From: Schistosoma mansoni
Lineage: Eukaryota; Platyhelminthes; Trematoda; Strigeidida; Schistosomatidae
Reading direction: 5' to 3'
Assembly (NCBI RefSeq): GCF_000237925.1
Contig: NC_031502.1
Coordinates: 31,029,229 to 31,093,228 of the forward strand
Length of the DNA stretch: 64,000 nt
The notes under the pieces are model-generated. The model was not told where the DNA came from. It searched no databases and saw only the letters and a list, made by a program, of their open reading frames with translations. A program made the translations under genes and the position numbers. This document shows positions 48,911 through 60,059 of this stretch, one piece after another (the first letter of the stretch is position 1; each line of letters starts with the position of its first letter).

Positions 48911-50722
48911 AAAACTATAAAAATGATGACTATATATGTATCACATAAATGACCGTTTTGAAGAAGACAGTTTTACAGATTTTTTCAGTAAATAAAGAAT
49001 AAATTACTGTGCACTAGATAGAAAGTACTTCTATGGCCCAAAGGTGTGTGACTAAATTTAGATATGATCACTAAGTCAGAGTCTACTAACGCCACCATGT
49101 TAATACATTAGCAGTTGTATACAGAAAATGTAAATTAATATACAGGAGATAAAAAGTATTTTACGGCCTCAAAAAGTATACAAAAGCAAATGGATGTCCA
49201 GTTACATAGTTGAGTTTCTATACCAAACATATGTTGATGAAAGAATTATAAACACTAAATAATCCATAAACATTGGAAAAACGCTGTGAAAATCTTATTC
49301 CATTAGCAATAAACTCTTATTTGACCCATATGTGAGTAAACGCTTCTATGTCATTTCGACAGTAGTTTGTTTTTTCAGTGAAACATTTATCGTAACTTTC
49401 GTTTTTTATTTTAGATTAATATCTAGTACATTCCAATTACTTACAAATGGACTCCGATAACTTATACAAATGATTATATTCATTAACAAAGACCCCAAAT
49501 TCAATAATCATTCCATGAAATATCTCTTTACATCTTTTCACTAAAAATGTTTATTAGTTCATATCATATTCAGGTAAACTGACTCATCATCATTGTGTAC
49601 GTTGGAATATTTTAGATAAGATGTTGCTTATATCTCTATACACTTATCATTACTATTCTGTTGTGTTAACTCAAATATTTCTTATCTCTTATATTACAAA
49701 TACAAAATACAATAAATCCAGAAAATTTTCAAATTGAGCTATACGCCTTTATCAATTCCAATTATATTCTATGGATTCGGTTTATCATAAGCTTTCTGTT
49801 AACGCATTAACTACTATCATGCCACTTACTATTCCTAGTTTCTTGCTAGTCTACTACTTACAGTTTCCCTTTTTCACAGTAACTTTGTTGTGATGCCATC
49901 CGGTATGTCTGTGTATTTAAAACCACGCCTGATTGAAATACAAATAAAGTAGAAGATGGTTACTGATCTTTGGACTCAAGGAAAGGTATAAAGAGGAGCT
50001 TCCAAATAACTGATCAATAGGGGCTTAACTGTCAGCTCAAGATTAGTGGTGCAAGTCAGTCTTGTAATTGTTCAATTTGGAGACACTAGGCTGCCGAGTA
50101 GACCAAATTAGAATCAAAGTTATGATCGATAATCTAACACATGAAATTGATCAGCGACCTCAAGATAAAACAGTTAAGGAGTGTATAACTCGTAATTTCT
50201 GATTGGATTTGATAAACAGTTTCAGATAAATCTAAGTACGAATTTTCCGTATCTATCATGTGTTGCAGGATCGATAACGTAATTCACTTAATTTGTCGTT
50301 CACTAAGCTACACTGATAGATGCTTCCGAATGTGACAAATAAGTGACCTCAATGAATGACCTAGTATAAGGGGAGAACTAATGATTTCTCAACAGATTAG
50401 CTAATCTATTCAATTTGTAAATGAAATATAAAAAAACTGACGGAATATTCCGAAATTTCCTGAAATGTTCACTTGAAGAATCATTAGTAAATTAGGTACA
50501 CGAAATGATGATAAGACCATTAATATCGCTGAAATTACAAATCAGACGTTCATCCAGTAAATTTGTGATTTATTTTTCCCCTATATCAGTCAAATCGCTA
50601 TTGTACTTAACAACTTTTAATTATCTTAACTTTATAGACATGATATGTATTAAGATAGTACTACAATCTTTTCAATAGTTTTGAGATTTTATGATTTATT
50701 TATACAGAGCTACTCCTCGAAC
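48911..50722. other. Nothing identified
   Basis: Slightly less AT-rich near 49890-50180, which may be a decayed transposon, but I cannot name it. Confidence 0.5.
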
Positions 50723-51001
50723 GGCGAAACTTAAATCTATGGACGAATCAATCAGATTTAGGATAATAGGTCTCGAATTTTGGCGTGAAATTTATTTACT
50801 CATTTGCCTAAACAGAGTTTTGGCATTTTAGCTCATGTCAGTTCGTGATGAAAACCCCAAAATATAATTCCTAACCCTAATCATCAGCTGTAAATCATAA
50901 TTCCAATTCCTCGCATTGCTTTATAGCCCTCATTTAACCTTAGTTAGTAGGTGTACATTATCAAGATCACTAAGGCGTCGCCCAAAAATTATAGTCTCGC
51001 C
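50723..51001. mobile_element. MITE, 279 bp, same family
   Basis: It has slightly eroded ends (ggcgaaacttaaatctatgg; attatagtctcgcc) and the same centre as the 25539 copy. Confidence 0.75.
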
Positions 51002-51009
51002 TAATTTTT

Positions 51010-54000
51010 CATTTACTTTTACTCAGAACAGACTTCATTACCGTAAAATAGTGTGTTTGAGTGTATTTATATTACTCGTGTTGAAATATTAAATGTACTT
51101 GTATTATTTTTCTCATATCATTGCTTTTAATCTTCTTAAAATAAAACGTTATAAAATTCGTTTCTTGCTTCATAAATATAGCTGCCCAATGATATTAGAA
51201 AAACGTGTTTTACATTTTGACTACTTGCGAAACATAAGTAATATAGTACATTACCAAAGTTTCTTAACTGTAATTGACCATGCAACAAACGAAGCCTAGA
51301 AATGTATACATACAATTTTTTTAGAATCATAATATATGCCATGATAAGAACGTAACCATGGTGAACAGCCCAATAATTCTACACGAATAACCAAGTGAAT
51401 AACGCCTTTCATTATTGTTAAGAGATATTGACCACAAACGAAGTTCGTAAATACTAAATCTGAAAATCCTTTTTGTACCCACCCCCTTTCCAGAAGATGA
51501 GTTTGTGAAAGCTAGGTGGGATTAGTTGCATCATTGTACCAGATGAACAAAAATGAAAAATAGAACCGTATTGAGTAGTCTTTGGGTCGTAAGCACATAG
51601 CACGTGTACTTCAAGCCTGGAAACAGTATAAGCATAGATGTTGATCCTTACTATGGAATAATTCGCTTCGAGCTACGTACATCAACCTCAAATCGTATCT
51701 CTATTAACTGGTCATTTTCGCTTGCCACGATGCATGCTTCAGGTAGACTTTTTGACGGTAGGCATTGATGACGCTGTCCACAACAATGAAATGTTTGCAA
51801 TTACACAATCTAGCTTATACAACAGCACCAACTCATCCACTTAAGCTACAAATTTCCACTATTTGATAAACCTTATGTGACCAATCTTACTGATTAGTTA
51901 ACAATGCATAAGTACTAGTGCATAGCAACTGAGGTTAGTTCCTAATGTATAACTGGTTAGTATATAGCCAAATACTTCTCAGTCAGTTAAAACCGATATA
52001 AACTGGGGGACATACGTGCTGCAGCCCAAGCTTCCATACTGTAACAACTCGATGAGGTAAAACTAGGAACGGCAGTCAAACTGAAATAATAGTGATAGTG
52101 AAGATGAGCAAATATTAGAAAACGCGGTCCGAAAAGCAATAGATTTAAGACATAAAATTTACGAGAAGACTGAAGCCTAAGATGTTGGTGAAGATAGAAA
52201 ATGAATGCAAACACACCACTGTGACCGACTATGAGGCATGTCACTAGACATCTCCAAGCACAGATATCGATTATCATGTAGACCATAAGCTAGAAGTCTG
52301 CACATACCCAATTTTTCCAGAATATTTGAGCTGGTTACCCTACAATCTCCATTTGCAAAGATTAAAAACAGAAGAAAATATGGATCCCGTTCAAGCATGA
52401 CACATCCCCGAATCTAGGATATTACAAAATATATTACTAAAAGCTAAAATATCCACCCTGAGAAACAAGAATCACGCCGAAAGATAATTGCACAAGAATA
52501 TTCGTTAACTGGATTTTAATCTCAGAAATTTTAGAATCAATATGAGTTTCAGAAGCATCTAACTAAAATTTTCGATTGATTAATTCACTATGTGAAGACC
52601 TTATAAAACTCGTAATTTTTTAACTACACTTATTTCTATATGAAGTCGATCCTGATAGCTCATAACCTGTTAGTCAGCTTCATAAGGACTAGTTGTTCCA
52701 AAGGATTTTCAAGTTATGTTCCTTTCAATATGTTATTCAAATAGTGATGTTAATTTCAATTTTCTTCCGCAAATTAACAAACATTTGTTCAACATATCTA
52801 ATAAAATATGAGAAAATCCTACACCACTTAATGAAAATGCTTTATTTCAATACGTTCTCGGTAATGATAAACTACAGCCAAATAGAAATCTATCTCAACT
52901 CTATTATCAAAGATAAGCCCATAGTTCCACAGGTCTTTTATCGAAGTCCTTACAGTATCAATCTTGTTTAACAAAAATGTGATAATTCAAGCTTATTAAA
53001 TTTGTGTAGAGGTTTATCAAATAAACTGTTGAATGTTAACTTTAAGATGTGATATACTGAAGGTTGGCGGGACCCGGAAAATACGTTGCTAACACAAACA
53101 ATTTTACTAGACAATTTTCCGAAATTTCAGATCAGCATTTTTCCCACCAAAAGTTGCCTAGTTATGTCTCCTTTATTTATACTACTTTCACTTATCCAAT
53201 GGTAAATTAACCGATAGTTTTTAAGGGATGTTGTAAACATATATATGCGGCATAATTTTAGTTGTGTCTTTCACATATATATGATTTCAATATACTGAAA
53301 GAGAACAAACTAGCTTATTAAACAGATTGTGAGATAAATAAACAAAAATATATAGATGATACAATTGGTATTCGAAATGCTCCAGTTATTATACACATAT
53401 GTAAGCAATAGACTTCAAATTCACTATTTTCATAAAGCATGTTTAACATCAGCTAAAATACATATCCGACGTTCAATTTCATATACATTTGCTTATTTGA
53501 TTGTTTACGGCAACATGAATTTGAAAAGCCAAAATATGAAATGTATGGAAGATACATGCATTTCATCTATGAGCAGACAAACGAAGTGATGATGCGTAAA
53601 CATAAAAATCAGTCTCTGGCTAAAGTCACTGACTTAAGAGAGGCTCAGTCTTTATATCTAAATAAGTGTGTAAGGTACACATACACATGCATTCTAGCAT
53701 GCACACATCAATCTAGAAAAGGGAAAAACACAAATGAGTGAATAGCCCCCACAAAAATAAGCACAATGGGCCTATGATGATAATTATAAGAAAATGTACT
53801 CACAAAACACTTGACTGGAATGGAATGACACACTTATTGGTTAGACAAACATGCTACATAGAGGTGTGATGAGAAGTCAAACCAATTACAATGTTTGAAA
53901 TAAGTTATTATTAGATCCAAAGTATAGAAGTGTTCTGTTTAGGTTCGTGTAGATCAAAGTTTTTATTCTGATTATAAAACGTCAGATGGGACTAACATTT

Positions 54001-55280
54001 CAACACTATCTTAGCTATACGCTTCCAGCTCAAATGAAAACCACATTCAGTAAGGAAAGTAAGCATAAAACTATTAGCAGATGTAAAACGAGTGAAACTA
54101 ATGTCATAATGACATATGAACGTGAAAATCTGTAGGTTCATTAACCCTACAACTGATTTGTATCAGTCGCATATCACCCTACTTCAAATCACAGAAATTG
54201 CTCAACTGGCCGTTTTAACAAAGATAAAAGGTGATTCAGATATCATGGTGAAATGCCGTAGCAACAACAATTATGTGATTGTTAGCAATGCTGACCATAC
54301 AAACTAAAGTATGCGAAGCAGGATTTTGAATTTCGACCCAATAGCTAAAAATCGAATGGTCATACAAGTGATCAACATTTTGACATACTCTGAAGAAACT
54401 TGTAATTGAATGTGATATTTTCATACTCCTTGTCGTTAATGATCACGTCTAAAGATGAAGGGACGAGTAAAAGGTCCAATGCACAACCAACTTCTTTGGT
54501 ATAGCGATATACCATCTTTCTGCCATATATAATCTATGATATTGAATCTAAACCGAGTTTCGGTAGACTACCAGTCCATCAGAGCTAAAGCTATTCTCCA
54601 ACCATATGAATTGACTATAACAGTTAACCCTTCTATCCATAATATAAAGACGTTGCAATCTACTCAGAAACTCGAGAGATAAAAAGGATTTTGAAATTTT
54701 CTCTCAATGTGCTTGAAAGACTGTATTTATTCAGCGTCTTGAACTAATATAACTCAATCAATTAGTGAATTTTCAGAGATAGTAACGCTCAAAAAGTAAG
54801 GTCAAAAAACGTCCAGTCGAATATGCAAGGAAGATATTTGGTGAAAATATGAGAATTTAATAATTGCGATTATATTTGCTTCATACAGCTTCAAAATTCG
54901 TGTCAAATTAGTACGAAACTAAAAAGCTGATAATCGAACGGCATAATCAAAACTTAACCACTTTAACGTGATATTGAATGATAAAATCATCCAACATTAA
55001 TAGCTTGTTTCTTAACTTATTTTTGAGCATCGGGAAATTATTGAGTAGTCTTGACTGTGAAGCGCTAATTGCTACCGTTTCGCAACCACAAGTCTACAAA
55101 ACTCTACATCGTGGTGAATATACAATTTACTTGAATTCAGAAAAAAAGATTGCAATCAAGTCAAATTATAATTATTTTTACAGCGCTATTATTCTTCCTA
55201 TTACAAATCAGAAAATTTCTACAATATCTCCGAATCTTCATCCATATACATGCCTTACTTCGGAAATTCAGTTGAACAAG
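51010..55280. other. Unassigned region downstream of PDCD5
   Basis: Several short frames on both strands (51987-52398, 52693-52971, 54116-54307, 54978-55286) lack splice signals or recognisable motifs. The last overlaps the PDCD5 3' exon on the opposite strand and is a shadow. Confidence 0.5.
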
Positions 55281-55282
55281 TG

Positions 55283-58200
55283 TTAAAGTGAATCCTCGTC
55301 TGAATCGATAGCTGCACGACGACGATCAAACTATGTGAACGTAAGTCGTAAAACTAATGAGTTAAATATCTTACCTTTACTGTGGTAGATTTCTGTGTGC
55401 CCGAAGAAACCTGCAGGAGGATTTGTTTTAACTGCTCTTCATTCAACTAAAAAGAGTTACGTATAAGAAAAATACTAGAAAACATTAGCAATCACAAACA
55501 GACAAAGCTTGTAAAGCGGAACGAAATTCAACATATTTGTTTGATTGTATGGTTTATAAATAGCAAGGAATTTCATTATACTAAACAGAATACACCAAGA
55601 TAGGAAGGCGAAACGACTCTGGAAACAATACTTTATTATAGAAATACTTTTCAAATAAAACAACTAGGACCTAAGTTCAAATTTGTGGTTGAGACAACGA
55701 AATAGGTCCTTAAACATCATATATTGAACATACATGGCTAGTGGACGCAAATAGCTATGAAAAAATCAATTATCGAAAAAAAAGTATATGTCTGAAATTC
55801 ATTTATAATCGCTAGAACGATATAAGTCATATGGCTACTCTGATCCCCTCTAGTGGTACTATTATTTGGAAGCATCCTAGCAACCAAAATGCCTCTAAAC
55901 ATAGAAGGCTAAGAAGTTGCATTTCTACCCAACAAATTTAAAAGATCTATAACAAAGAGGTCAACTCTTTTGTTATACCTATTTATTAAGCTTTGGAAAT
56001 GTGAAGCCGGTAGATAAGAATAACTAAACCTACTAAAGATGTATGGATATAATCAAGGTTTCCTGAAATATTAATTAACAATAACTCGAGAATGTCAACA
56101 CTGGAAGATAATGGTTCAGACTATCTACATTTTTACATGTCATATACACTAGTCACACTATATTAATTGTGATGGGTACACTTTTCCAAAATAATGAGAG
56201 AAATTTTTATAAAACTATTGACCGAAGGCCTTAAGTTGACCAGACACAATTGGGATAGTGCCTCTTGTGTATAGCACAAAATGTAATGTATTGTGATCAC
56301 GTATGTTGTTATTGACTAAATGAAAAATGGAAATACTTGGTCTGTAAAATGCTTGAAGTCAATAAACATATCTATTTTGCAACAAAAACGTAAATTTCGG
56401 TAATGATTGACATTAATTACACAACATACCTGATCCTAATGCAGACTGTGTGTTTAAGTACTTGGTGTCGTTTATTGCGTAATCAAGTGTTTAGGGAAGC
56501 TGAATGATGTTCTCCCATTTTTACGCTTACTCTGAATGTCAGCTCGAAATTACTGAAGTTTGTAAACGGAAAGGTGGTGAAGCACTGAATTATAGCTGAT
56601 ATCAGTTCGTGTTGGAAACCTTGATCCAAATTTGTGAAACTAACTCAAAACTCCAGTTTAACACTTAATACTTGACCCTAACCTATTTCGGGATTAGAAT
56701 TGATTCCAGTTGGTGACAAAAGTCCTATAAGTTGATTACCCCAACTCACGACACTAACCCGACTCCTAAAATATGTATATCAACGTATACGTAAAACTGA
56801 CCTATTTCCTCTACGATGAATAATTTGACATGTGTGAGTTAATCATTTGAATCCAAGCTGTTATCCCACTGTTATTTTACTACTTCACATTGCAGCGTTT
56901 GTTGACTGACTGACAAGTTTCCAAATGACGTCAGCTTATAATACTTAAACCTATTTTTTCCATGACCACATTTACTGGGAGAAAACTACATTCTTAGCCT
57001 AAGATTTATTATTTATTTATTAAATACATAAATACTGGTACAAAGGGGCACCAGGTACATATGCGCCACACAAATCTCATTTCATTTGTGTGAGGACTAT
57101 GATACTGTCTAGGTGTCAAAACCGAAACCGGTGCTTTTTTTAGGGGGCTATACTCGGAGCCTTTGACCTAAAGGTCTGATCCACAAGGCAGTGGAGCATC
57201 GTAAGGAGATGCAGTCCCATGGTAGCCGGTACCCAGCGATTGGTTCATACTCCATTTGTTACTTCAGGATACTGGAGTCCATGTGCACCACTGGTTTGGA
57301 ATCAGGGTTTTCCAACTCACCTAGGTGAACTTTCCGTGTCCGCCGACACGGTTAAAGCGCCGGACATTCGTTTTTCGTCCTCTCAATTTCTTAAACAACA
57401 CCCCCGTCACGAGAAGGCAATGAGCAGAACTTCCCTGTCAGAGGCTATATACGCGTGGCCATGTGAGAGGTTTTCGAGAGGGAGAGAGGACTCTCCCCAC
57501 TCTCGGCAGGGCATTTGGGGGTCGCCTGAGAACAAAGTAACGGGTCTAGAGCTTTGTTTCTTGTAACAGGTACTAATCTAGTCGGATTTCATACTAGGAC
57601 ATTTAGAATGAGCACCTTTTTATACAACTGTTTAGAAGAGATCTTAATAACAACATAAATGGAAAGGAACAAAATAGATCCATACCTTTGTGGACTCCAG
57701 TGGTCCCGAATGTATGAAATATGCACTACACATGCTTGTTAGTTCTCATTAGTGCTCACATTTTGCTATAACACCCCGCTATCGTAAGTAATTAAGAGGT
57801 AAAATTCTTGCGGTTAAAAAGTTTTGCAGCCTAAACCTGTATTACGGAAAGTTACAAGTAGTTTATAACATCCAAACAAACGGTTTGTTCCTTAAGATTC
57901 TTAGATAAAAACACTACAAAAACAACAATCCTTTAGTTAGTGATAACAATGCTCTCCGAGCTGACCGTTTTCGAAAGAGTACGTCGATTGATAACTAGTA
58001 CACTGAATTCGCATGTACGACTAACTGAACACCACTGAAAAACCCACTTAAAACACTTCGAACCTAAAAGTAACTTCTATAAGGTTAACTACAATGTCCA
58101 TTCTCAACACTTGCAATACTTTACAAAATATAAATACCTTTGGTCCAAGACGTCCAGTTTGAGCCATGTTGATTAGCATATTTTCAACCATTTTAGCTTT

Positions 58201-58360
58201 TTCTGGTTTCGTGATCGCAATTGTATTCACTATGAATAGAAAATGCATGATCATTGAACTTACAACGTGCTCTTGCATCCTGATCGAGAATTTGTGCTAA
58301 TATACTGGCACGAATCTCCTGATTTCTTTTCTCCGCATCCTCTTTTTGCTTTGTGTCTTT
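55283..58360 (-). CDS. PDCD5: PDCD5 (programmed cell death 5 / TFAR19) homologue, four of its exons
   Basis: Exons in transcript order are 58264-58360, 58138-58229, 55375-55446 and 55283-55330 (stop codon at 55283-55285), 309 nt in all. The junctions are GT/AG and keep frame: an L codon is split 1/2 across the first intron, and the other two junctions are phase 0. The protein reads KQKEDAEKRNQEIRASILAQ, ILDQDARARLNTIAITKPEK, AKMVENMLINMAQTGRLGPK, LNEEQLKQILLQVSS, then TTVKFDRRRAAIDSDEDSL. This follows human PDCD5 almost without gaps, including the KPEK-VEN-L-MA core and the VKF-RR-DSDED tail. PDCD5 is a small conserved DNA-binding/TIP60-linked protein moving between cytoplasm and nucleus, implicated in apoptosis and also studied as a chaperonin partner. 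About 25 N-terminal residues are missing; I could not find their exon upstream. Introns are 34, 2691 and 44 nt; the long one holds two repeats. Tiny introns are usual in schistosomes. The reading frame shows no damage, so this is very probably a live gene. Confidence 0.93.
55331..55374 (-). other. 44-nt PDCD5 intron
   Basis: It runs from gtaaga to cacatag between the TTVK and FDRRR codons. It is phase 0 and lies just before the conserved acidic C-terminal tail. Confidence 0.88.
56292..56935 (-). repeat. Near-identical 644-bp inverted repeat, copy 2 (in PDCD5 intron)
   Basis: Partner of 47865-48508 in opposite orientation, within the long PDCD5 intron. Diverged homology extends down to about 56215. 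No open frame spans it. Confidence 0.9.
57003..57575 (+). repeat. Unclassified interspersed repeat, copy B, GC-richer
   Basis: Begins attatttatttattaaatac and has a 115-codon open frame at 57219-57566 (VWNQGFPTHLGELSVSADTV, KAPDIRFSSSQFLKQHP). The same frame is recognisable in copy A (FGIKVFQLTPLDGTSIS, VPVSSSQFRKQH), so the repeat probably once coded. A weaker start-like match lies at 62585-62680. It lies in a PDCD5 intron. Confidence 0.6.
58230..58263 (-). other. 34-nt PDCD5 intron
   Basis: The intron starts gtaagt and ends ttcatag. Removing it joins ...ARAR-L to N-TIAITKPEK exactly as in other PDCD5 proteins. Reading straight through gives a longer open frame with a non-homologous hydrophobic insert, so the intron is real and must be spliced. 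Confidence 0.9.
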
Positions 58361-58659
58361 CTGGAGAAATTGATGAATCCAAAATCAACACATACATCAT
58401 TGCCAGACTCGCCACCGGGGATCATAACCACAGCATATAAATGTACAACCTTGAGGGATGGCCTTCAGTCACGAGCAAGCAACCTTAAAATTCAAGAGCC
58501 ACCACGAAAATAGACTGAAAGTTGACAGCGCTAAACAGTCCTTAAAAATGTAAATAGAAAATTCTAGCGGTTGAAAGCCTTTTTAAGTCAAAAAAGGTCT
58601 CGAGAACACAAAATCTGGGCACTCGGAACTGATATTAGACGTTGGTAATTCATCGTAGT

Positions 58660-59400
58660 GCAACCTAGTCCGTGTAAGCCACCAAAAATGACAGAATGAA
58701 GCACACAGTTTCAGTTTCCGTTTGTAAAGGACAGGAAGCTTGATGGTCTGTGTTAGTCTCACGTTTATCACTAAGTAATTTTAAAACTGTAATCAAGTCA
58801 CCTCTAGTTCTTCGATATGACAACGGGAATAAGTTTAGCTTAGCCAGTGGAGCATCATATTGGAGCTTCGCTATTTCGGGAATCGGCTTAGTTGCTGTTC
58901 TCTGAACCTTTTCTAATAGCTTGACGATGCCACATTTATTGTAGTTTGACAACATTTTGCCAGCAACACTTACAATTGAATTGCGCCCACCCAGTGAAAT
59001 CAAAAGTCAGAAACCAGGAGGTTGGAAGATATATTTGATAGATTATCAATATATCGAGAAGTGACGGATCTAAAATGGCTAGTGATGGGATGAGAAGTTG
59101 GACATGGCCTTCCCACTCGTCATCTGGTGAAGATGAATGACAGAGTGCCTTCAGCTAGGTGAGTCCATTTAAATTAACGTAGTAAGCATTTAATGTCGAA
59201 CACTTACAGAGCTATTGATTTTGGGAATTTATTTACCGCTACAAGCTCACTGTCTTTTTTAAGCAAGGGCCAGCCGCCTGTATTCAATACTCAAATTTAG
59301 GACTAATGAATATTTTATACAAAGTCAAAAAAGCTTTAGCATCGACATAGCTAAAGACCCTACGTATTGACCATAGGGTTCCAAATCTTTTGGTGGATAT
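58660..59400 (-). mobile_element. CR1-like LINE, RT C-terminal fragment (reverse orientation)
   Basis: The minus strand from 59400 downward gives RRVFSYVDAKAFLTLYKIF and ISPKFEY, the thumb region of CR1-like RTs. After a non-matching stretch it gives KLLEKVQRTATKPIPEI and LNLFPLSYRRTRGDLITVLK (58665-59003), a hallmark of CR1/RTE RT C-termini. Frames are broken between the two parts, so the piece is non-functional. With the plus-strand CR1 copy just downstream it forms a head-to-head LINE cluster upstream of the known PDCD5 exons. Confidence 0.8.
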
Positions 59401-60059
59401 TGAACGACAGTATGCAGTTGCCTTCAAGTCTTAGCTAACGGTGACTCCTGATTCATCGTTATCCATTATGGTTTACGACAGTGTACATAATAATTACTGC
59501 ATTATTTCGGTTGGTTGCCTGGTAAAATGTCAAAATCGCAATGAAAAGTGGAAATTAACTTCACTCCTTCAGGGATTATCTTTCTTGATTGCATCGAGTT
59601 TTCCCCATAAAATCTGTTCGGCTGTAGTTGTAAATGTGGACAGCCAAATTGTTACTGGCCTATTTATTAAAGAATGTAATGTGATGTGTGAAGTGGTAGT
59701 TACAATGTGTTTTTTCATTTCAAAACCTACTAAGTGGTAAAGTGCTCAATTCTCACTGAATTTCAATGTTTTCTGTTCGATTAAAACATGAATATTCAAA
59801 GAGGCTATGGTCATTCGGACGTTGATCAGAGCATCGTAAAAGTAGCACCCGTACAGAAAACTGTATCTATACAGAAAGTGTTGGTAAACAAGTCAAACAC
59901 CAGACTGTGAATTATAGAAATGAGCCTCGTGCATCATACAAAGATGATCGTGTTATTTATTAGTAGTGTTTTACCAGATAACCATATAGGATTACAAGTC
60001 AAAAAATAATTATGAATGAGGAAGAGGAATGCAGAAAATTTTGAAAAAAGCAGACCCAT

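Larger units (their letters stand above)
55447..58137 (-). other. 2.7-kb PDCD5 intron loaded with repeats
   Basis: The donor is AAAG|gtattt and the acceptor is ctttttag|TTGAATG. The intron contains one copy of the large inverted repeat (about 56215-56960) and an interspersed repeat at 57003-57575. No further exon is needed: protein alignment across this junction has no gap. Confidence 0.85.

Noticed and set aside
52177-52398. Overlapping minus-strand frames at 51987-52398
   Set aside because: Two overlapping frames both open, no splice sites, no recognised motif; insufficient to call a gene.
54978-55286. 102-codon plus-strand frame
   Set aside because: Its 3' end overlaps the PDCD5 stop region on the other strand and the protein has no recognisable features.
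47860-56960. A 9-kb DNA transposon with ~700-bp terminal inverted repeats (Polinton-like)
   Set aside because: Two PDCD5 exons lie between the repeats and no transposon or capsid-type gene is visible; two separate repeat copies explain it better.
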